DNA of 64,000 bases from Aureimonas fodinaquatilis (GTDB taxonomy: Bacteria; Pseudomonadota; Alphaproteobacteria; Rhizobiales; Rhizobiaceae): NCBI RefSeq assembly GCF_008369445.1, contig NZ_VTWH01000001.1:1054001-1118000 (forward strand), in the 5' to 3' direction. The notes under the pieces were generated by a model. It saw nothing but the letters and a program-made list of their open reading frames with translations. It did not search any database and was not told where the DNA came from. Every line of letters starts with the position of its first letter. Position 1 is the stretch's first letter. The translations under genes were made by a program, and so were the position numbers. Of this stretch, positions 27,512-37,348 are shown in pieces.

Positions 27512-29269
27512 ATGTATAAAGCGCCGGTGGAAGAAATCGCCCACATGCTGAGCAAGGTTGCTGGCCTTGATCAGGCAATGGAAAAAGGCGAAGCAGGTGA
27601 ACTGACCCCCGATCTGCTGAGTGCAATTCTGGAAGAGGCGGGCAAATTTGCTGGCGAGGCAGCCGCCCCCTTGTATGAAATCGGCGACCGTGAGGGGGCT
27701 AGCTACAGCGATGGCCGCGTGACAATGCCCCGTGGCTGGAAAGAGCTTTACACCGCATGGCTTGAGGCAGGTTGGAATGGTCTGAGCGGGCCGGTTGAAG
27801 CAGGTGGTCAAGGCTTGCCGATCGCGCTTTCAGTGGCTGTTACCGAAATGTGGAACAGCGCTTCCATGGCCTTTGGTATTGGCCCGACGCTGACAATCGG
27901 CACAGTGGAAGCGCTGCACCGGCACGGTTCTGAAAAGCTGCAGGCGGTCTATCTGGAAAAGCTGACATCAGGTGAGTGGATGGGCACCATGAACCTGACC
28001 GAGCCGCAGGCCGGAACCGACCTTGCTGCGCTTCGCAGCCGGGCGGAGCGGCGCGATGATGGCACCTATCACCTGTTCGGGCAGAAAATTTTCATCACCT
28101 TTGGCGAGCATGACCTGACGGAAAACATTGTGCATTTTGTGCTGGCTCGGCTGCCCGATGCGCCCGCTGGCAACAAAGGGCTTTCGCTTTTTCTGGTGCC
28201 AAAATTCATTCCCGATGAAAATGGCGCGCCCGGTCTGTTGAACGATGTGAACTGCGTTGGCATCGAACACAAAATGGGCATTCACGCATCCCCCACATGC
28301 ACGATGATCTACGGCGGCGGAGCCGGGGAAACCGGTGAACCCGGCGCGGTGTCATGGCTGGTTGGCGAAGAGAATAACGGCCTGGCCTGCATGTTCACCA
28401 TGATGAATTCGGCACGGCTATATGTTGGCATCCAGGGGCTGGGTGTTGCCGAGGCGGCCACCCAGTTGGCGCAGTCCTATGCCAATGATCGCCTGCAGGG
28501 ACGCCGCCCGGGCAACCCGGCCGATATGGTGCCCATTGCCGAGCACCCGGATGTTCGCCGCATGCTGATGACCATGAAGGCGCTGACCGGCGCCGCAAGG
28601 GCAATTTGCTATGCCTGCGGTGTGGCGTTGGACCTTGCCCACAGCAATGATCCGCAAACTGCCCGTTTCTGGAATGATCGCGCCAGTCTGTTGACGCCAA
28701 TGGCCAAAAGCTTTTCGTCGGATATTGGTGTCGAGGTGGCGTCGCTGGGCATCCAGGTGCATGGCGGCATGGGCTATATTGAAGAAACCGGCGCAGCGCG
28801 GCTGTACCGTGATGCACGCATTGCCTGTATTTACGAAGGCACAAACGGCGTTCAGGCCATGGATCTGGTTGGCCGCAAGCTTTCACTTTCGGGGGGCGAA
28901 GCGGTCAAATCGCTGCTGTCAGAATTTGATGCAGTGGTGGAAGACGTTCGTGCCTCCAACCGGCCGGAATTTGGCGAAACTGCCAATGCGTTGGCCGCAG
29001 CGCTGGCGGATCTGCGTGAGGCGGCGGAGTTTCTTGGCCGGAATGGTGGGGACATTGCGCTTTATGGCGCAACACCGTTTCAACGGTTGTTTTCACTTGT
29101 GGCTGGCGCTGGCTACCTTGCAAGATCGGCTCTGGCGTCTGATGCTGCCGAGCGTGTGGCGCTGGCACGGTTTATGGCAGAGGATGTGCTGGCCGATGTG
29201 TCCGGCCTGAAACGCCGTACAATGGCCGGTGCAGTGCTGGCAGAGACCTCTGTCGCTATTTTGGCATGA
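27512..29269 (+). CDS. Acyl-CoA dehydrogenase, family with C-terminal domain
   Basis: The 585-residue protein is a second acyl-CoA dehydrogenase, distinct from fadE. It has an N-terminal helical stretch (MYKAPVEEIAHMLSKVAG), MGTMNLTEPQAGTDLAALRSR, an insert carrying SLFLVPKFIPDENG, and VHGGMGYIEETGAARLYRDARIA with the catalytic glutamate region. It ends in an acyl-CoA dehydrogenase C-terminal domain. This form is common for long- or medium-chain substrates. Enoyl-CoA hydratase follows by 14 bp. Confidence 0.92.
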   Translation: MYKAPVEEIAHMLSKVAGLDQAMEKGEAGELTPDLLSAILEEAGKFAGEAAAPLYEIGDREGASYSDGRVTMPRGWKELYTAWLEAGWNGLSGPVEAGGQGLPIALSVAVTEMWNSASMAFGIGPTLTIGTVEALHRHGSEKLQAVYLEKLTSGEWMGTMNLTEPQAGTDLAALRSRAERRDDGTYHLFGQKIFITFGEHDLTENIVHFVLARLPDAPAGNKGLSLFLVPKFIPDENGAPGLLNDVNCVGIEHKMGIHASPTCTMIYGGGAGETGEPGAVSWLVGEENNGLACMFTMMNSARLYVGIQGLGVAEAATQLAQSYANDRLQGRRPGNPADMVPIAEHPDVRRMLMTMKALTGAARAICYACGVALDLAHSNDPQTARFWNDRASLLTPMAKSFSSDIGVEVASLGIQVHGGMGYIEETGAARLYRDARIACIYEGTNGVQAMDLVGRKLSLSGGEAVKSLLSEFDAVVEDVRASNRPEFGETANALAAALADLREAAEFLGRNGGDIALYGATPFQRLFSLVAGAGYLARSALASDAAERVALARFMAEDVLADVSGLKRRTMAGAVLAETSVAILA

Positions 29270-29283
29270 ATGGGGCGTGACTG

Positions 29284-30051
29284 ATGGCAAATCTGGTAGA
29301 AACGGCACTGGCTGACGGCGTTCTGGCAATTCGTCTGAACCGGCCAGATAAGAAAAATGCCTTGAACCAGCCAATGTATGCCGCGCTGACTGAAGCCTTT
29401 GCCAAGGCTGATGCGGATGCTCAAGTGCGGGCAATTCTTATGGAAGGTGCACCCGGTGCCTTCTGCGCCGGTAACGACATTGCCGATTTTGCCAGCTATG
29501 CGCAAACTGGCGAAGGAATAGAGCACACATTCACCTTCATTCAGGCGCTGGGGCAGGTGAACAAGCCGCTGGTTGCCGCAGTGGACGGCCTGGCCATTGG
29601 CATTGGCACAACAATGTTGTTTCACTGCGACCTTGTTTATGCAGCGCCGAATGCAATGTTTCGCACCCCGTTTCTGGACCTGGGCGTGGTGCCGGAAGCC
29701 GGGTCCAGCCTTTTGGCACCGCGCATTATGGGTCGGCAAAAGGCCTTTTCCCTATTGGTCATGGGCGATGCTTTCAGTGCCACGCAGGCAGAAGCGGCCG
29801 GTTTTGTAACCGCAATAGTGCCCAGCGAAAATTTGCACGAGACCGCGCTGAATGCGGCAATGAAACTTGCCAAAAAACCACCACAAGCTCTTGAAATTAC
29901 ACGCAATCTTCTGCGCGGTGACCGGCAGGATATTGTGGAACGCATTGCGCAGGAGGCCAAGCACTTTGAAAAGCGTTTGAAGTCGCAGGAAGCGCAAGCC
30001 GCATTCGCTGCCTTTATGGCGCGGTCTTCTTCTGCCGCACGTGGCGGATAA
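29284..30051 (+). CDS. Enoyl-CoA hydratase/isomerase family protein
   Basis: This 255-residue crotonase-fold protein has LNRPDKKNALNQPMYAALTEAF near the N-terminus and GAFCAGNDIADF plus AVDGLAIGIGTTMLF, which form the oxyanion region. A role in beta-oxidation next to the acyl-CoA dehydrogenase is likely; isomerase or detoxifying activity is possible. Its last 38 bp overlap the end of the convergent DedA gene, an unusual tail-to-tail overlap. Confidence 0.88.
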   Translation: MANLVETALADGVLAIRLNRPDKKNALNQPMYAALTEAFAKADADAQVRAILMEGAPGAFCAGNDIADFASYAQTGEGIEHTFTFIQALGQVNKPLVAAVDGLAIGIGTTMLFHCDLVYAAPNAMFRTPFLDLGVVPEAGSSLLAPRIMGRQKAFSLLVMGDAFSATQAEAAGFVTAIVPSENLHETALNAAMKLAKKPPQALEITRNLLRGDRQDIVERIAQEAKHFEKRLKSQEAQAAFAAFMARSSSAARGG

Positions 30052-30610
30052 GCAGGAACAGGGCAATTGCTGCTGCCGCTGCGCCTGCCACAAACACGGT
30101 GTGGCGGCCAAAATGCAGGTAATGTTCAAACTTCGCCCCGAAATAATAGGAAGCGAGGGTCCAGAAACCCGCCCATAGCAAAGCGCCGCTTGCATTGGCC
30201 AGAAAAAACCGCAGCCAATGCATGCCGGTGATGCCCGCGACAATGCCATTAAGCTGACGCAAAACTACGAAAAATCTTGCAAAAACAACAACCCACGCGC
30301 CATAGCGGAGAAACTGCTTCTCCACCGCGGCAAAGCGTGGTTCGGTCAGGCCAATTTTCTGGCCATAACGGGAGATGATCGGCCTTCCCACCACCCGGCC
30401 AACAACATAACCCAGATTATCGCCCAGCACGCCGCCGGCCCAGGCGGCCAGAAACACCGTCACAATATCCAACTGGCCTTGCGCTGCCAGCAGGCCCGCT
30501 GCAATCAACAGGCTTTCACCAGGCAAGGGAACGCCGGTGGATTCAAAGAAGATGATGACGAAAATAACAATTGCGCCATAGGCATGGAGAAAGCCGATCA
30601 CTTCATGCAT
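30014..30610 (-). CDS. DedA family membrane protein
   Basis: The 198-residue protein has the SNARE-associated/DedA fold. FESTGVPLPGESLLIAAG near residue 23 is the signature, and several transmembrane helices follow with YGAWVVVFARFFVVLRQLNGIVAG. DedA proteins are membrane proteins of lipid-carrier and proton-dependent transport; substrates differ by paralogue and cannot be read here. It is the last gene of the long leftward block, 29 bp after the RNA methyltransferase gene. Confidence 0.9.
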   Translation of the reverse strand: MHEVIGFLHAYGAIVIFVIIFFESTGVPLPGESLLIAAGLLAAQGQLDIVTVFLAAWAGGVLGDNLGYVVGRVVGRPIISRYGQKIGLTEPRFAAVEKQFLRYGAWVVVFARFFVVLRQLNGIVAGITGMHWLRFFLANASGALLWAGFWTLASYYFGAKFEHYLHFGRHTVFVAGAAAAAIALFLLIRHVRQKKTAP

Positions 30611-30639
30611 TCAGACTTCCCCCCGATCATCATGCGGCT

Positions 30640-31872
30640 TTACTTGTCGCGCACCAGCAGCGCAACCGCTTCCACGTGGTGTGACCACAGAAACTGATCG
30701 ATTGGCGTGGTTGAGACAAGCCGAAAGCCGCCATCCAGCAAAAGTTTGACATCTCTTGCCAAAGTCAGCGGATTGCACGACACGGCTGCAACGCGTTGTA
30801 CGCTGGAAGCTGCAAGCTCGATAGCCTGCGCTTCAGCTCCGGCACGCGGCGGATCGAACACCACCCCTTCAAATCTGGAAAGCTCCTTGCGTGTCAAAGG
30901 TCGCCGGAACAGATCGCGACGTTCGGCTGTCAGTGGCTTGAGGCCATTGGCCACGCGCCGCGCCTGATCCATCACTGCCAGGGCCGGTGCGTCACTTTCC
31001 ACAGCGTGGGTTGCGTGATTTCGGGCAAGCCGCAGGGCAAAAGTCCCGATACCGGAAAACAGATCGGCAACGGTTTTCAGGCCCGTCATATGACCGGTAA
31101 CCAATTCTGCCATGGCGGTTTCAGCGCTGGCTACCGCCTGCAGAAAACCACCGGGCGGAAACGATACCGGTATGGTGCCGGCCATGATCATCGGCCTGGC
31201 ATATTCAATCAGAATTTCGCCATTGACCGACAAGCGTGCAATGCCCGCGGCGGCTGTGGCGCTGATGGCCGCCGCCCGCGTCTTGTCATTCAGCTTTGCG
31301 CCGGTTTCAATGGCAACATCCAGCCCCTGGCCGGTTGCCGCCACCGTCAGGCGTGTTTCGCCCTTGCGGTCCAGCATCAGGCTGGACAGGCGGCGCAAAG
31401 GCTCAAAGGCCGCAACGATTTCCGGCACCACAACAAGGCAGGTTTCAATCGGCACAATGCGGTTGCTCATCGCCTCGTGAAAGCCGAACATCAACCGTGG
31501 GCCAGCCCTGACGGCGGAAAACACGGCGCGGCGGCGACTGGCCGGTGCGCAGGGAACCAGCGGCTGCACCTCCGTTTCGATTGACACGCGCCGATAGGCC
31601 TCGATCACCAGATCGCGTTTGAAAGCGGAATAGACTGCCGGGCTCGCATGCTGCAATTCACAGCCGCCGCACAGGGTGAAATGCGGACAGGGCGCATCCC
31701 GGCGCTCGGGCGAAGCCAGTTCAATTTCCTCAATGGTCGCCCGCTGACCGCTGCGGCGGGCCAGCACGCGCTCACCCGGCAGGGAGTAGGGCACATAGGC
31801 AAGTCCGCCCGCTCCACGGCCAATGCCGTCGCCCTTGGCGCCCAATGTCTCAATGCTGATTGTTTCTGTCAC
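30640..31872 (-). CDS. Class I SAM-dependent RNA methyltransferase (RlmD/TrmA-like)
   Basis: The 410-residue protein belongs to the m5U RNA methyltransferases. It has a TRAM-like N-terminus (GIGRGAGGLAYVPYSLPGE) and a cysteine-rich iron-sulfur site (PCPHFTLCGGCELQH). VADLFSGIGTFALRLARN is the SAM-binding loop, and FDPPRAGAEAQ with SCNPLTLARD carries the nucleophilic cysteine. Target uridine (23S rRNA or tRNA) cannot be decided. It overlaps tlyA by 4 bp (ATGA), which indicates coupling. Confidence 0.92.
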   Translation of the reverse strand: MTETISIETLGAKGDGIGRGAGGLAYVPYSLPGERVLARRSGQRATIEEIELASPERRDAPCPHFTLCGGCELQHASPAVYSAFKRDLVIEAYRRVSIETEVQPLVPCAPASRRRAVFSAVRAGPRLMFGFHEAMSNRIVPIETCLVVVPEIVAAFEPLRRLSSLMLDRKGETRLTVAATGQGLDVAIETGAKLNDKTRAAAISATAAAGIARLSVNGEILIEYARPMIMAGTIPVSFPPGGFLQAVASAETAMAELVTGHMTGLKTVADLFSGIGTFALRLARNHATHAVESDAPALAVMDQARRVANGLKPLTAERRDLFRRPLTRKELSRFEGVVFDPPRAGAEAQAIELAASSVQRVAAVSCNPLTLARDVKLLLDGGFRLVSTTPIDQFLWSHHVEAVALLVRDK

Positions 31873-32633
31873 GCCTTGCGCCCTGCCAACAAAAATTCAA
31901 GATTACCATCACCGCCTTCGATGGGTGAAGGCAGAATGCCTATGGATGTCCAGCCAGGCTGATCACTCAGCCAGTCTGCCAATGATTGTGCGATTTCATG
32001 TCCCAGCGATCTGTCACGCACGATGCCGCCTTTGCCAATTGCACTTCGGCCAGCCTCAAACTGCGGCTTGATCAGAAATATTCCGACTGAGCCCGGTGCG
32101 GCCAGGTCCAGCGCCGGCGGAAGTGCCAGCTTGAGCGAGATGAAGCTGACATCAGAAACCAGAAGATTGATATCGCGATGCTCAGCCGGTGCCAGCGCCA
32201 GATGGTCCCGTGTCAGCTCGCGCGCATTCAGCCCATCAATACGTGTCACGCGCGGGTCGTTTGCAATGCGAGGATGCATCTGCCCATGGCCCACATCAAT
32301 GGCCACGCAATGTGCCGCTCCGTGGTTCAGCAGAACCTGTGTAAAGCCGCCGGTCGACGCGCCAACATCCAGAGCGTGACGCCCGGTGACCGAAAGCTGA
32401 AAGCCACTGAGCGCCGCTTCCAGTTTCAGCGCTGCGCGCGAAACATAGTCGCCGGCCGGGTCGCTTACCGCAATATCCGCATCGTGAGCTACAAGCTGGC
32501 CCGGCTTGGCAACAGGCTGACCATTGACCGCAACATGGCCGCGCATGATGGCGTCTCGTGCTCTGGCACGGCTTTCACACAAGCCGCGCTCTGCCAACAG
32601 AACATCCAGACGTTGCCGTAAACCTTCGCTCAC
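31869..32633 (-). CDS. tlyA: TlyA family rRNA methyltransferase
   Basis: The 254-residue protein has an N-terminal S4 RNA-binding domain ([19 protein letters not shown]) and a FtsJ-type SAM domain ([18 protein letters not shown]). Homologues methylate 16S and 23S rRNA 2'-O positions; the name haemolysin A is historical. It overlaps dxs upstream by 4 bp and the RNA methyltransferase downstream by 4 bp, forming a tight dxs-tlyA-methyltransferase operon. Confidence 0.93.
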   Translation of the reverse strand: MSEGLRQRLDVLLAERGLCESRARARDAIMRGHVAVNGQPVAKPGQLVAHDADIAVSDPAGDYVSRAALKLEAALSGFQLSVTGRHALDVGASTGGFTQVLLNHGAAHCVAIDVGHGQMHPRIANDPRVTRIDGLNARELTRDHLALAPAEHRDINLLVSDVSFISLKLALPPALDLAAPGSVGIFLIKPQFEAGRSAIGKGGIVRDRSLGHEIAQSLADWLSDQPGWTSIGILPSPIEGGDGNLEFLLAGRKA

Positions 32634-34594
32634 GCTTGCAGAACGCGCTTGCCGCTTTCGCCCAACGCGCGGAACACGCAGTCAACAATGCCCGCCTTGT
32701 CCAGACCAGCCTTTTGCAGCATTGCTTCCGGCGCTGCATGCTCAACAAAACTGTCAGGCATGGTCATGGGCCGCACTTTCAGCCCGTGGTCCAACAAACC
32801 GTTGCGCGCCATATATTCCAGCACCTGTGCAGCAAACCCGCCGCTTGCACCTTCTTCCAGCAAAACCAGCACTTCATGGTGCTGCGCCAGTTGCCGTATC
32901 AGATTTCCATCCAGCGGTTTGGCAAAACGCGCATCGGCAACCGTGGTGGAAAGGCCGAAACTGTCCAGCTCATCCGCTGCTGCCAAAGCATCAGACAGCC
33001 GCGCGCCAAAGGAAAGAATGGCCACTTTCGACCCCTCACGCACAATTCTGCCCTTGCCGATTTCCAGCGCCTGGCCACGCGCCGGCAGGTCCACCCCTGT
33101 ACCATTGCCACGCGGATAGCGAAATGAAATCGGGCCATCGTCGTACACAACCGCTGTGCGCACCATGTGCCGCAACTCTGCCTCATCGGCCGCTGCCATA
33201 ACCACCATGCCCGGCAGGGGGGCCAGAAACCCGGTGTCGAACGAGCCTGCATGCGTTGGCCCGTCCGCACCGACAAATCCCGCACGGTCAATGGCAAAGC
33301 GCACTGGCAGGCTTTGTATGGCAACGTCGTGCACGATCTGGTCGTAAGCGCGTTGCAGGAACGTTGAGTAAATGGCGCAGAAGGGTTTGTAACCCTCACT
33401 TGCCAGACCCGCAGCAAATGTTACCGCATGCTGTTCGGCAATGCCGACGTCAAAGCTGCGTGTGGGGAATGCCTCACCAAACAGATCCAGCCCGGTGCCA
33501 TTGGGCATGGCAGCATTGATGGCAACGATCTTGTCGTCATCCCGTGCTTCATCAATCAAACTCTGGGCAAAAACCCGCGTATAGCTGGGCGCGTTGGCCT
33601 TGGCCTTTGCCTGTTCCCCCGTAACCACGTCAAATTTGCTGACACCGTGATATTTGTCGGCAGAAGATTCGGCCGGGCCATAACCTTTGCCCTTCTGCGT
33701 GACAACGTGAACGAGGATGGGGCCCTCGGTCGCGTCGCGCACGTTTTTCAGCACCGGCAGCAAATGGTCCAGGTCATGGCCGTCAATTGGCCCGACATAG
33801 TAAAAGCCGAGTTCTTCAAACAGTGTGCCACCTGTCAGGAACCCGCGCGTGAACTCTTCGGTTCTGCGCGCACCCTCCCGCATGAATTCGGGCAGATGGT
33901 CGGTGATCTGCTTGGCGCGGTGACGCAGCGAACGGTAGGTCTTGCCGGAAACCAGCCGGGCAAGATAAGCGCTCATTGCTCCGGTCGGCGGTGCAATCGA
34001 CATGTCATTGTCGTTCAAAACAACAATCAACCGTGCATCCAGCGCCCCGGCGTTGTTCATCGCCTCATAGGCCATACCGGCAGACATGGCGCCATCGCCG
34101 ATTACCGCCACAACATTGTTGCGCCTGCCCGACAGATCACGCCCGACTGCCATGCCAAGCCCGGCGGAAATGGAGGTTGAAGAGTGGCCCGCGCCAAACG
34201 GATCATAGTCGCTTTCTGCGCGTTTGGCGAAGCCGGACAACCCGTTTTCCTGCCGGATACTGCGCATGCCCTTGCGGCGACCGGTCAGGATTTTGTGCGG
34301 GTAGGCCTGATGTCCGACATCCCAGATCAGCCTGTCTTCCGGCGTGTTGAACACATAGTGCAACGCGACCGTCAACTCCACGACACCCAGCCCGGCACCC
34401 AGATGCCCGCCGGTTTTCGACACGGCCTCGACAAGGTCTTGCCGCACCTCTTCCGCCACCTGCTTCAGGCGGGATTCCGGTAAGGCACGCAAATCAGCCG
34501 GAGAGGCGATCGCGTCCAGCAAAGGTGTATCTGGCATATCCGACACGGAGGAGCTTAACCTTTCAAACTCAGCCGCCACGTCAGGCGCTGACAT
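32630..34594 (-). CDS. dxs: 1-deoxy-D-xylulose-5-phosphate synthase
   Basis: Dxs condenses pyruvate and glyceraldehyde 3-phosphate with thiamine diphosphate in the first MEP step. The 654-residue length is normal. The thiamine site includes [18 protein letters not shown] and [12 protein letters not shown]; the transketolase-type pyrimidine region is [19 protein letters not shown], and the C-terminal domain has [15 protein letters not shown]. It heads dxs-tlyA and shares the pathway with ispE and ispH elsewhere in this window. Confidence 0.97.
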   Translation of the reverse strand: MSAPDVAAEFERLSSSVSDMPDTPLLDAIASPADLRALPESRLKQVAEEVRQDLVEAVSKTGGHLGAGLGVVELTVALHYVFNTPEDRLIWDVGHQAYPHKILTGRRKGMRSIRQENGLSGFAKRAESDYDPFGAGHSSTSISAGLGMAVGRDLSGRRNNVVAVIGDGAMSAGMAYEAMNNAGALDARLIVVLNDNDMSIAPPTGAMSAYLARLVSGKTYRSLRHRAKQITDHLPEFMREGARRTEEFTRGFLTGGTLFEELGFYYVGPIDGHDLDHLLPVLKNVRDATEGPILVHVVTQKGKGYGPAESSADKYHGVSKFDVVTGEQAKAKANAPSYTRVFAQSLIDEARDDDKIVAINAAMPNGTGLDLFGEAFPTRSFDVGIAEQHAVTFAAGLASEGYKPFCAIYSTFLQRAYDQIVHDVAIQSLPVRFAIDRAGFVGADGPTHAGSFDTGFLAPLPGMVVMAAADEAELRHMVRTAVVYDDGPISFRYPRGNGTGVDLPARGQALEIGKGRIVREGSKVAILSFGARLSDALAAADELDSFGLSTTVADARFAKPLDGNLIRQLAQHHEVLVLLEEGASGGFAAQVLEYMARNGLLDHGLKVRPMTMPDSFVEHAAPEAMLQKAGLDKAGIVDCVFRALGESGKRVLQA

Positions 34595-34712
34595 TGTTTC
34601 AACATGCCGTTGTTTTGAGGCATTTTAAAGCTGATTGTAGAAGATGGTTCTTTAAACCGGGAAAGGCAGGGCTTTCCGCTCACTTATTGACGATGTTTTT
34701 AACATAGTGTGT

Positions 34713-34979
34713 TCAGGCGGGGTCCAATGGCTCGGTGCCCACAGGCTTGCCGCGCGCCAGCTTGATTTTCTCCACCTTGTCTTCGGCGGCTGTCAGCAGT
34801 TTTTCAGAATGCGCCTTCAGCTTCTCGCCCCGCTCGTAAATGCGAATGGCGGTTTCCAGGGGAACATTGCCGCGCTCCAGATCCGAGACGATTTTTTCCA
34901 GCGCGGCCAGCGCGGCTTCAAAACTGAGCTGTGCGATGTCGCTGTCATCTGCTGGAATGGCAATTGTGTTGTCAGACAT
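34713..34979 (-). CDS. xseB: Exodeoxyribonuclease VII small subunit
   Basis: XseB is the small subunit of the nuclease that degrades single-stranded DNA with XseA. The 88-residue protein has the signature [19 protein letters not shown] and the helix [21 protein letters not shown]. The frame is open to 35087, but the ATG at 34979 with AGGAAAAG upstream gives normal size. It is 8 bp after the histone deacetylase-like gene. xseA is not in the window. Confidence 0.93.
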   Translation of the reverse strand: MSDNTIAIPADDSDIAQLSFEAALAALEKIVSDLERGNVPLETAIRIYERGEKLKAHSEKLLTAAEDKVEKIKLARGKPVGTEPLDPA

Positions 34980-34987
34980 GTCTTTTC

Positions 34988-35914
34988 CTATCCGGTCATC
35001 AATCGCTGGACATGGGCTGCGACCGATTTTCCAAGGCCGGTCAGATCGTAGCCACCTTCCAATACGGAAACCAGCTTGCCACCGCAAAAACGATCCGCCA
35101 CGCCCATAAGCTGCGCGGTGGCCCAGCTGAAGTCGTTTTCCGTCAGATTGATTTCTGCCAGCGGGTCGCGGTGATGCATATCGAACCCAGCTGAAATGAT
35201 CAGAAAATCCGGCTGAAAATCATTCAGCGCAGGCAGAACTCGGCTGGTGAAGGCTTCACTGAACGCCTCACCACCATCGCCTGCGCGCAGCGGCGCATTA
35301 AAAATATTGCCAGCGCCAGTTTCCGAAACTGCACCGGTGCCCGGGTAAAGCGGCATCTGATGCAGCGAGGCATAAAGCACGCTTGGGTCTTCCCAGAAAA
35401 TGTCCTGGGTGCCGTTGCCGTGGTGCACATCCCAATCCACGATAGCCACGCGGGAGGCACCATGGCGGGTTTGCGCATAGCGGGCCGCAATGGCGGCCTG
35501 ATTGAACAGGCAGAACCCCATGGCTGTTTCACGCTCGGCGTGGTGGCCGGGCGGCCTTGCCGCCACAAAACCATTATCGATTTCGCCGGAAAACACATCA
35601 TCAACCGCTGCGCATGCCGCGCCAACGCCGTACAGTGCTGCCGCGAAGCTGCGCGGGCTGACAATCGTGTCATCATCAATGCGCGCCAGCCCCTCGGACG
35701 GAGTGGCCTTGGCTACGCGGCGCACGTAGGTTTCAGGATGGCAAAGATAGACATCCTGCAAGCGACCTTCGGGCGCTTCCTCGCGCTCCAACAGGTGAAA
35801 CGTCTCGTCCTCCAGCGCCGATTCCACAGCGCGCATGCGCTCCGGCCGCTCCGGGTGCCCCGGTCCGGTCAGATGCTCGGCAAAAATAGCGTTGTGGTAG
35901 AGGCGCGTTTTCAT
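34988..35914 (-). CDS. Histone deacetylase family protein
   Basis: The 308-residue protein is a zinc-dependent deacetylase of the class II/acetylpolyamine amidohydrolase type. It has [32 protein letters not shown] (catalytic His pair), and [15 protein letters not shown] (zinc Asp and His). In bacteria the substrate may be acetylated polyamines or lysines; it cannot be told here. Its ATG at 35914 overlaps the aroC stop (ATGA), an arrangement I recall for this group of bacteria. Confidence 0.92.
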   Translation of the reverse strand: MKTRLYHNAIFAEHLTGPGHPERPERMRAVESALEDETFHLLEREEAPEGRLQDVYLCHPETYVRRVAKATPSEGLARIDDDTIVSPRSFAAALYGVGAACAAVDDVFSGEIDNGFVAARPPGHHAERETAMGFCLFNQAAIAARYAQTRHGASRVAIVDWDVHHGNGTQDIFWEDPSVLYASLHQMPLYPGTGAVSETGAGNIFNAPLRAGDGGEAFSEAFTSRVLPALNDFQPDFLIISAGFDMHHRDPLAEINLTENDFSWATAQLMGVADRFCGGKLVSVLEGGYDLTGLGKSVAAHVQRLMTG

Positions 35915-37002
35915 CCACGCCCTGTCTGGCCACGGTGGCGCAAATAGTGGTCGGCGATTGCACATGCCACCATTGCCTCGCCAATCGGCACCGCTCGAAT
36001 GCCCACGCAGGGATCATGCCTGCCCTTGGTCATCACATCCACCTCCTGTCCATCCGCATCAATTGAGCGGCGTGGGGTTAGAATGGATGATGTAGGCTTG
36101 ACGGCAAAGCGGGCAATAACCGGTTGGCCGGTGGAAATGCCGCCCAGAATGCCACCTGCGTGATTGGACAGGAAAACCGGCTTGCCGTCCGGGCCGATAC
36201 GGATTTCATCGGCATTTTCTTCGCCGGACAGCGTAGCTGCCAGAAAGCCGTCACCAATTTCAACGCCTTTTACAGCGTTGATCGACATCAGATTGCCGGA
36301 AATGTCCTGGTCCAGCTTGCCATAGAGCGGGGCACCGAGGCCGGGCGGAACGCCCTCGGCCACGACTTCAACCACGGCGCCGATTGAAGAGCCGGACTTG
36401 CGCACTTTGTCCAGGTCTTCCGCCCAGAGTACGGCAGTTTCCGCGTCGGGGCAGAAGAACGGGTTGTTATCAACCTCTGCCCAATCAAATCTTTCACGTG
36501 CAATGGCGCGGCTGCCAATCTGCACCAATGCTGCGCGCACCTGAAGTCCCGGCACAATTTTTCGGGCAATTGCGCCTGCTGCAACCCGTGTTGCGGTTTC
36601 CCGCGCAGAGGACCGTCCACCACCGCGATAATCGCGCACGCCATATTTCATGTCGTAGCTGATATCGGCATGTCCTGGGCGGTAGCGGCGAGCGATATCG
36701 GAATAATCCTTCGACCGCTGATCGACATTGCGAATTTCCATGGCGATCGGCGTGCCGGTGGCAACCAGCGTGCCATCGGCTTCTTCCATCACCCCGGACA
36801 GAATTTCAACCGTGTCCGGTTCCTGCCGCTGCGTGGTGTAGCGCGACTGGCCGGGGCGCCGCTTGTCCAGAAATGACTGAACTTCGGCGCGAGTGAACCG
36901 CAGGCCAGGAGGAGTGCCATCAACAATGCAGCCAATGGCCACGCCGTGGCTTTCACCAAACGTGGTAACGCGGAAAAGATGGCCGAAACTGTTGTGCGAC
37001 AT
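35911..37002 (-). CDS. aroC: Chorismate synthase
   Basis: AroC makes chorismate from EPSP, using reduced FMN. The 363-residue protein starts [20 protein letters not shown] and has [19 protein letters not shown] near residue 125, the conserved FMN-binding signatures. The open frame to 37245 reads through the tandem repeats upstream and gives a repetitive sequence, so the methionine at 37002 is the start. The four-copy repeat array begins 82 bp upstream of the start codon. Confidence 0.97.
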   Translation of the reverse strand: MSHNSFGHLFRVTTFGESHGVAIGCIVDGTPPGLRFTRAEVQSFLDKRRPGQSRYTTQRQEPDTVEILSGVMEEADGTLVATGTPIAMEIRNVDQRSKDYSDIARRYRPGHADISYDMKYGVRDYRGGGRSSARETATRVAAGAIARKIVPGLQVRAALVQIGSRAIARERFDWAEVDNNPFFCPDAETAVLWAEDLDKVRKSGSSIGAVVEVVAEGVPPGLGAPLYGKLDQDISGNLMSINAVKGVEIGDGFLAATLSGEENADEIRIGPDGKPVFLSNHAGGILGGISTGQPVIARFAVKPTSSILTPRRSIDADGQEVDVMTKGRHDPCVGIRAVPIGEAMVACAIADHYLRHRGQTGRG

Positions 37003-37348
37003 GAAACCTCTATACAGGCGCGCTTTTGCTGCGCCGGTTTTAGGCAGGCTGCGGCCATGCGTCAAATCATTAAGCGTACCCAAGCATTTCTCGTTGAAGC
37101 GAGTTCGCTTCAACGGCAAGACAATGCGACAAAGTAAAGAGTCTTTGCATTTCTCGTTGAAGCGAGTTCGCCTCAACGGCAAGACAATGCGACAAAGTAA
37201 AGAGTCTTTGCATTTCTCGTTGAAGCGAGTTCGCCTCAACGGCAAGACAATGCGACAAAGTAAGGGCTTTGTATTTCTCGTTGAAGCGAGTTCGCTTCAA
37301 CGGCAAGACCCGTTAAACCGGGCATCAGTCTGAATTTGCGGAACTGCG
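37003..37348. other. Intergenic region between aroC and the histidine phosphatase
   Basis: The 346-bp stretch between two leftward genes carries a four-copy tandem repeat (described separately). The remaining 80 bp next to aroC hold its ribosome-binding site and probably the promoter. No separate gene is visible; the three-frame open reading on both strands comes from repetition. Confidence 0.7.
37084..37310 (-). repeat. Tandem array of four palindromic elements (63/63/61-bp period)
   Basis: Units start at 37084, 37147, 37210 and 37271. Read on the minus strand each is the same order as the dispersed element: TTTGTCGCATTGTCTTGCCG, then CGTTGAAGCG-AACT-CGCTTCAACG, then GAGAAATGC. Stem bases differ from copy 3 in a compensated way (AAGCG/CGCTT instead of AAACG/CGTTT). 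Units 2 and 3 have one mismatch (GCCTC). The AAATGC end faces the aroC start at 37002. Confidence 0.95.

Noticed and set aside
34640-34700. GGAAAG/CTTTCC hairpin between xseB and dxs as a terminator.
   Set aside because: The stem is only 6 bp, with no T tract on either side; support is too weak to list.
37003-37245. N-terminal extension of AroC with repeated RFNEKC segments.
   Set aside because: The extension reads through the repeat array; chorismate synthases begin at MSHNSFGH.
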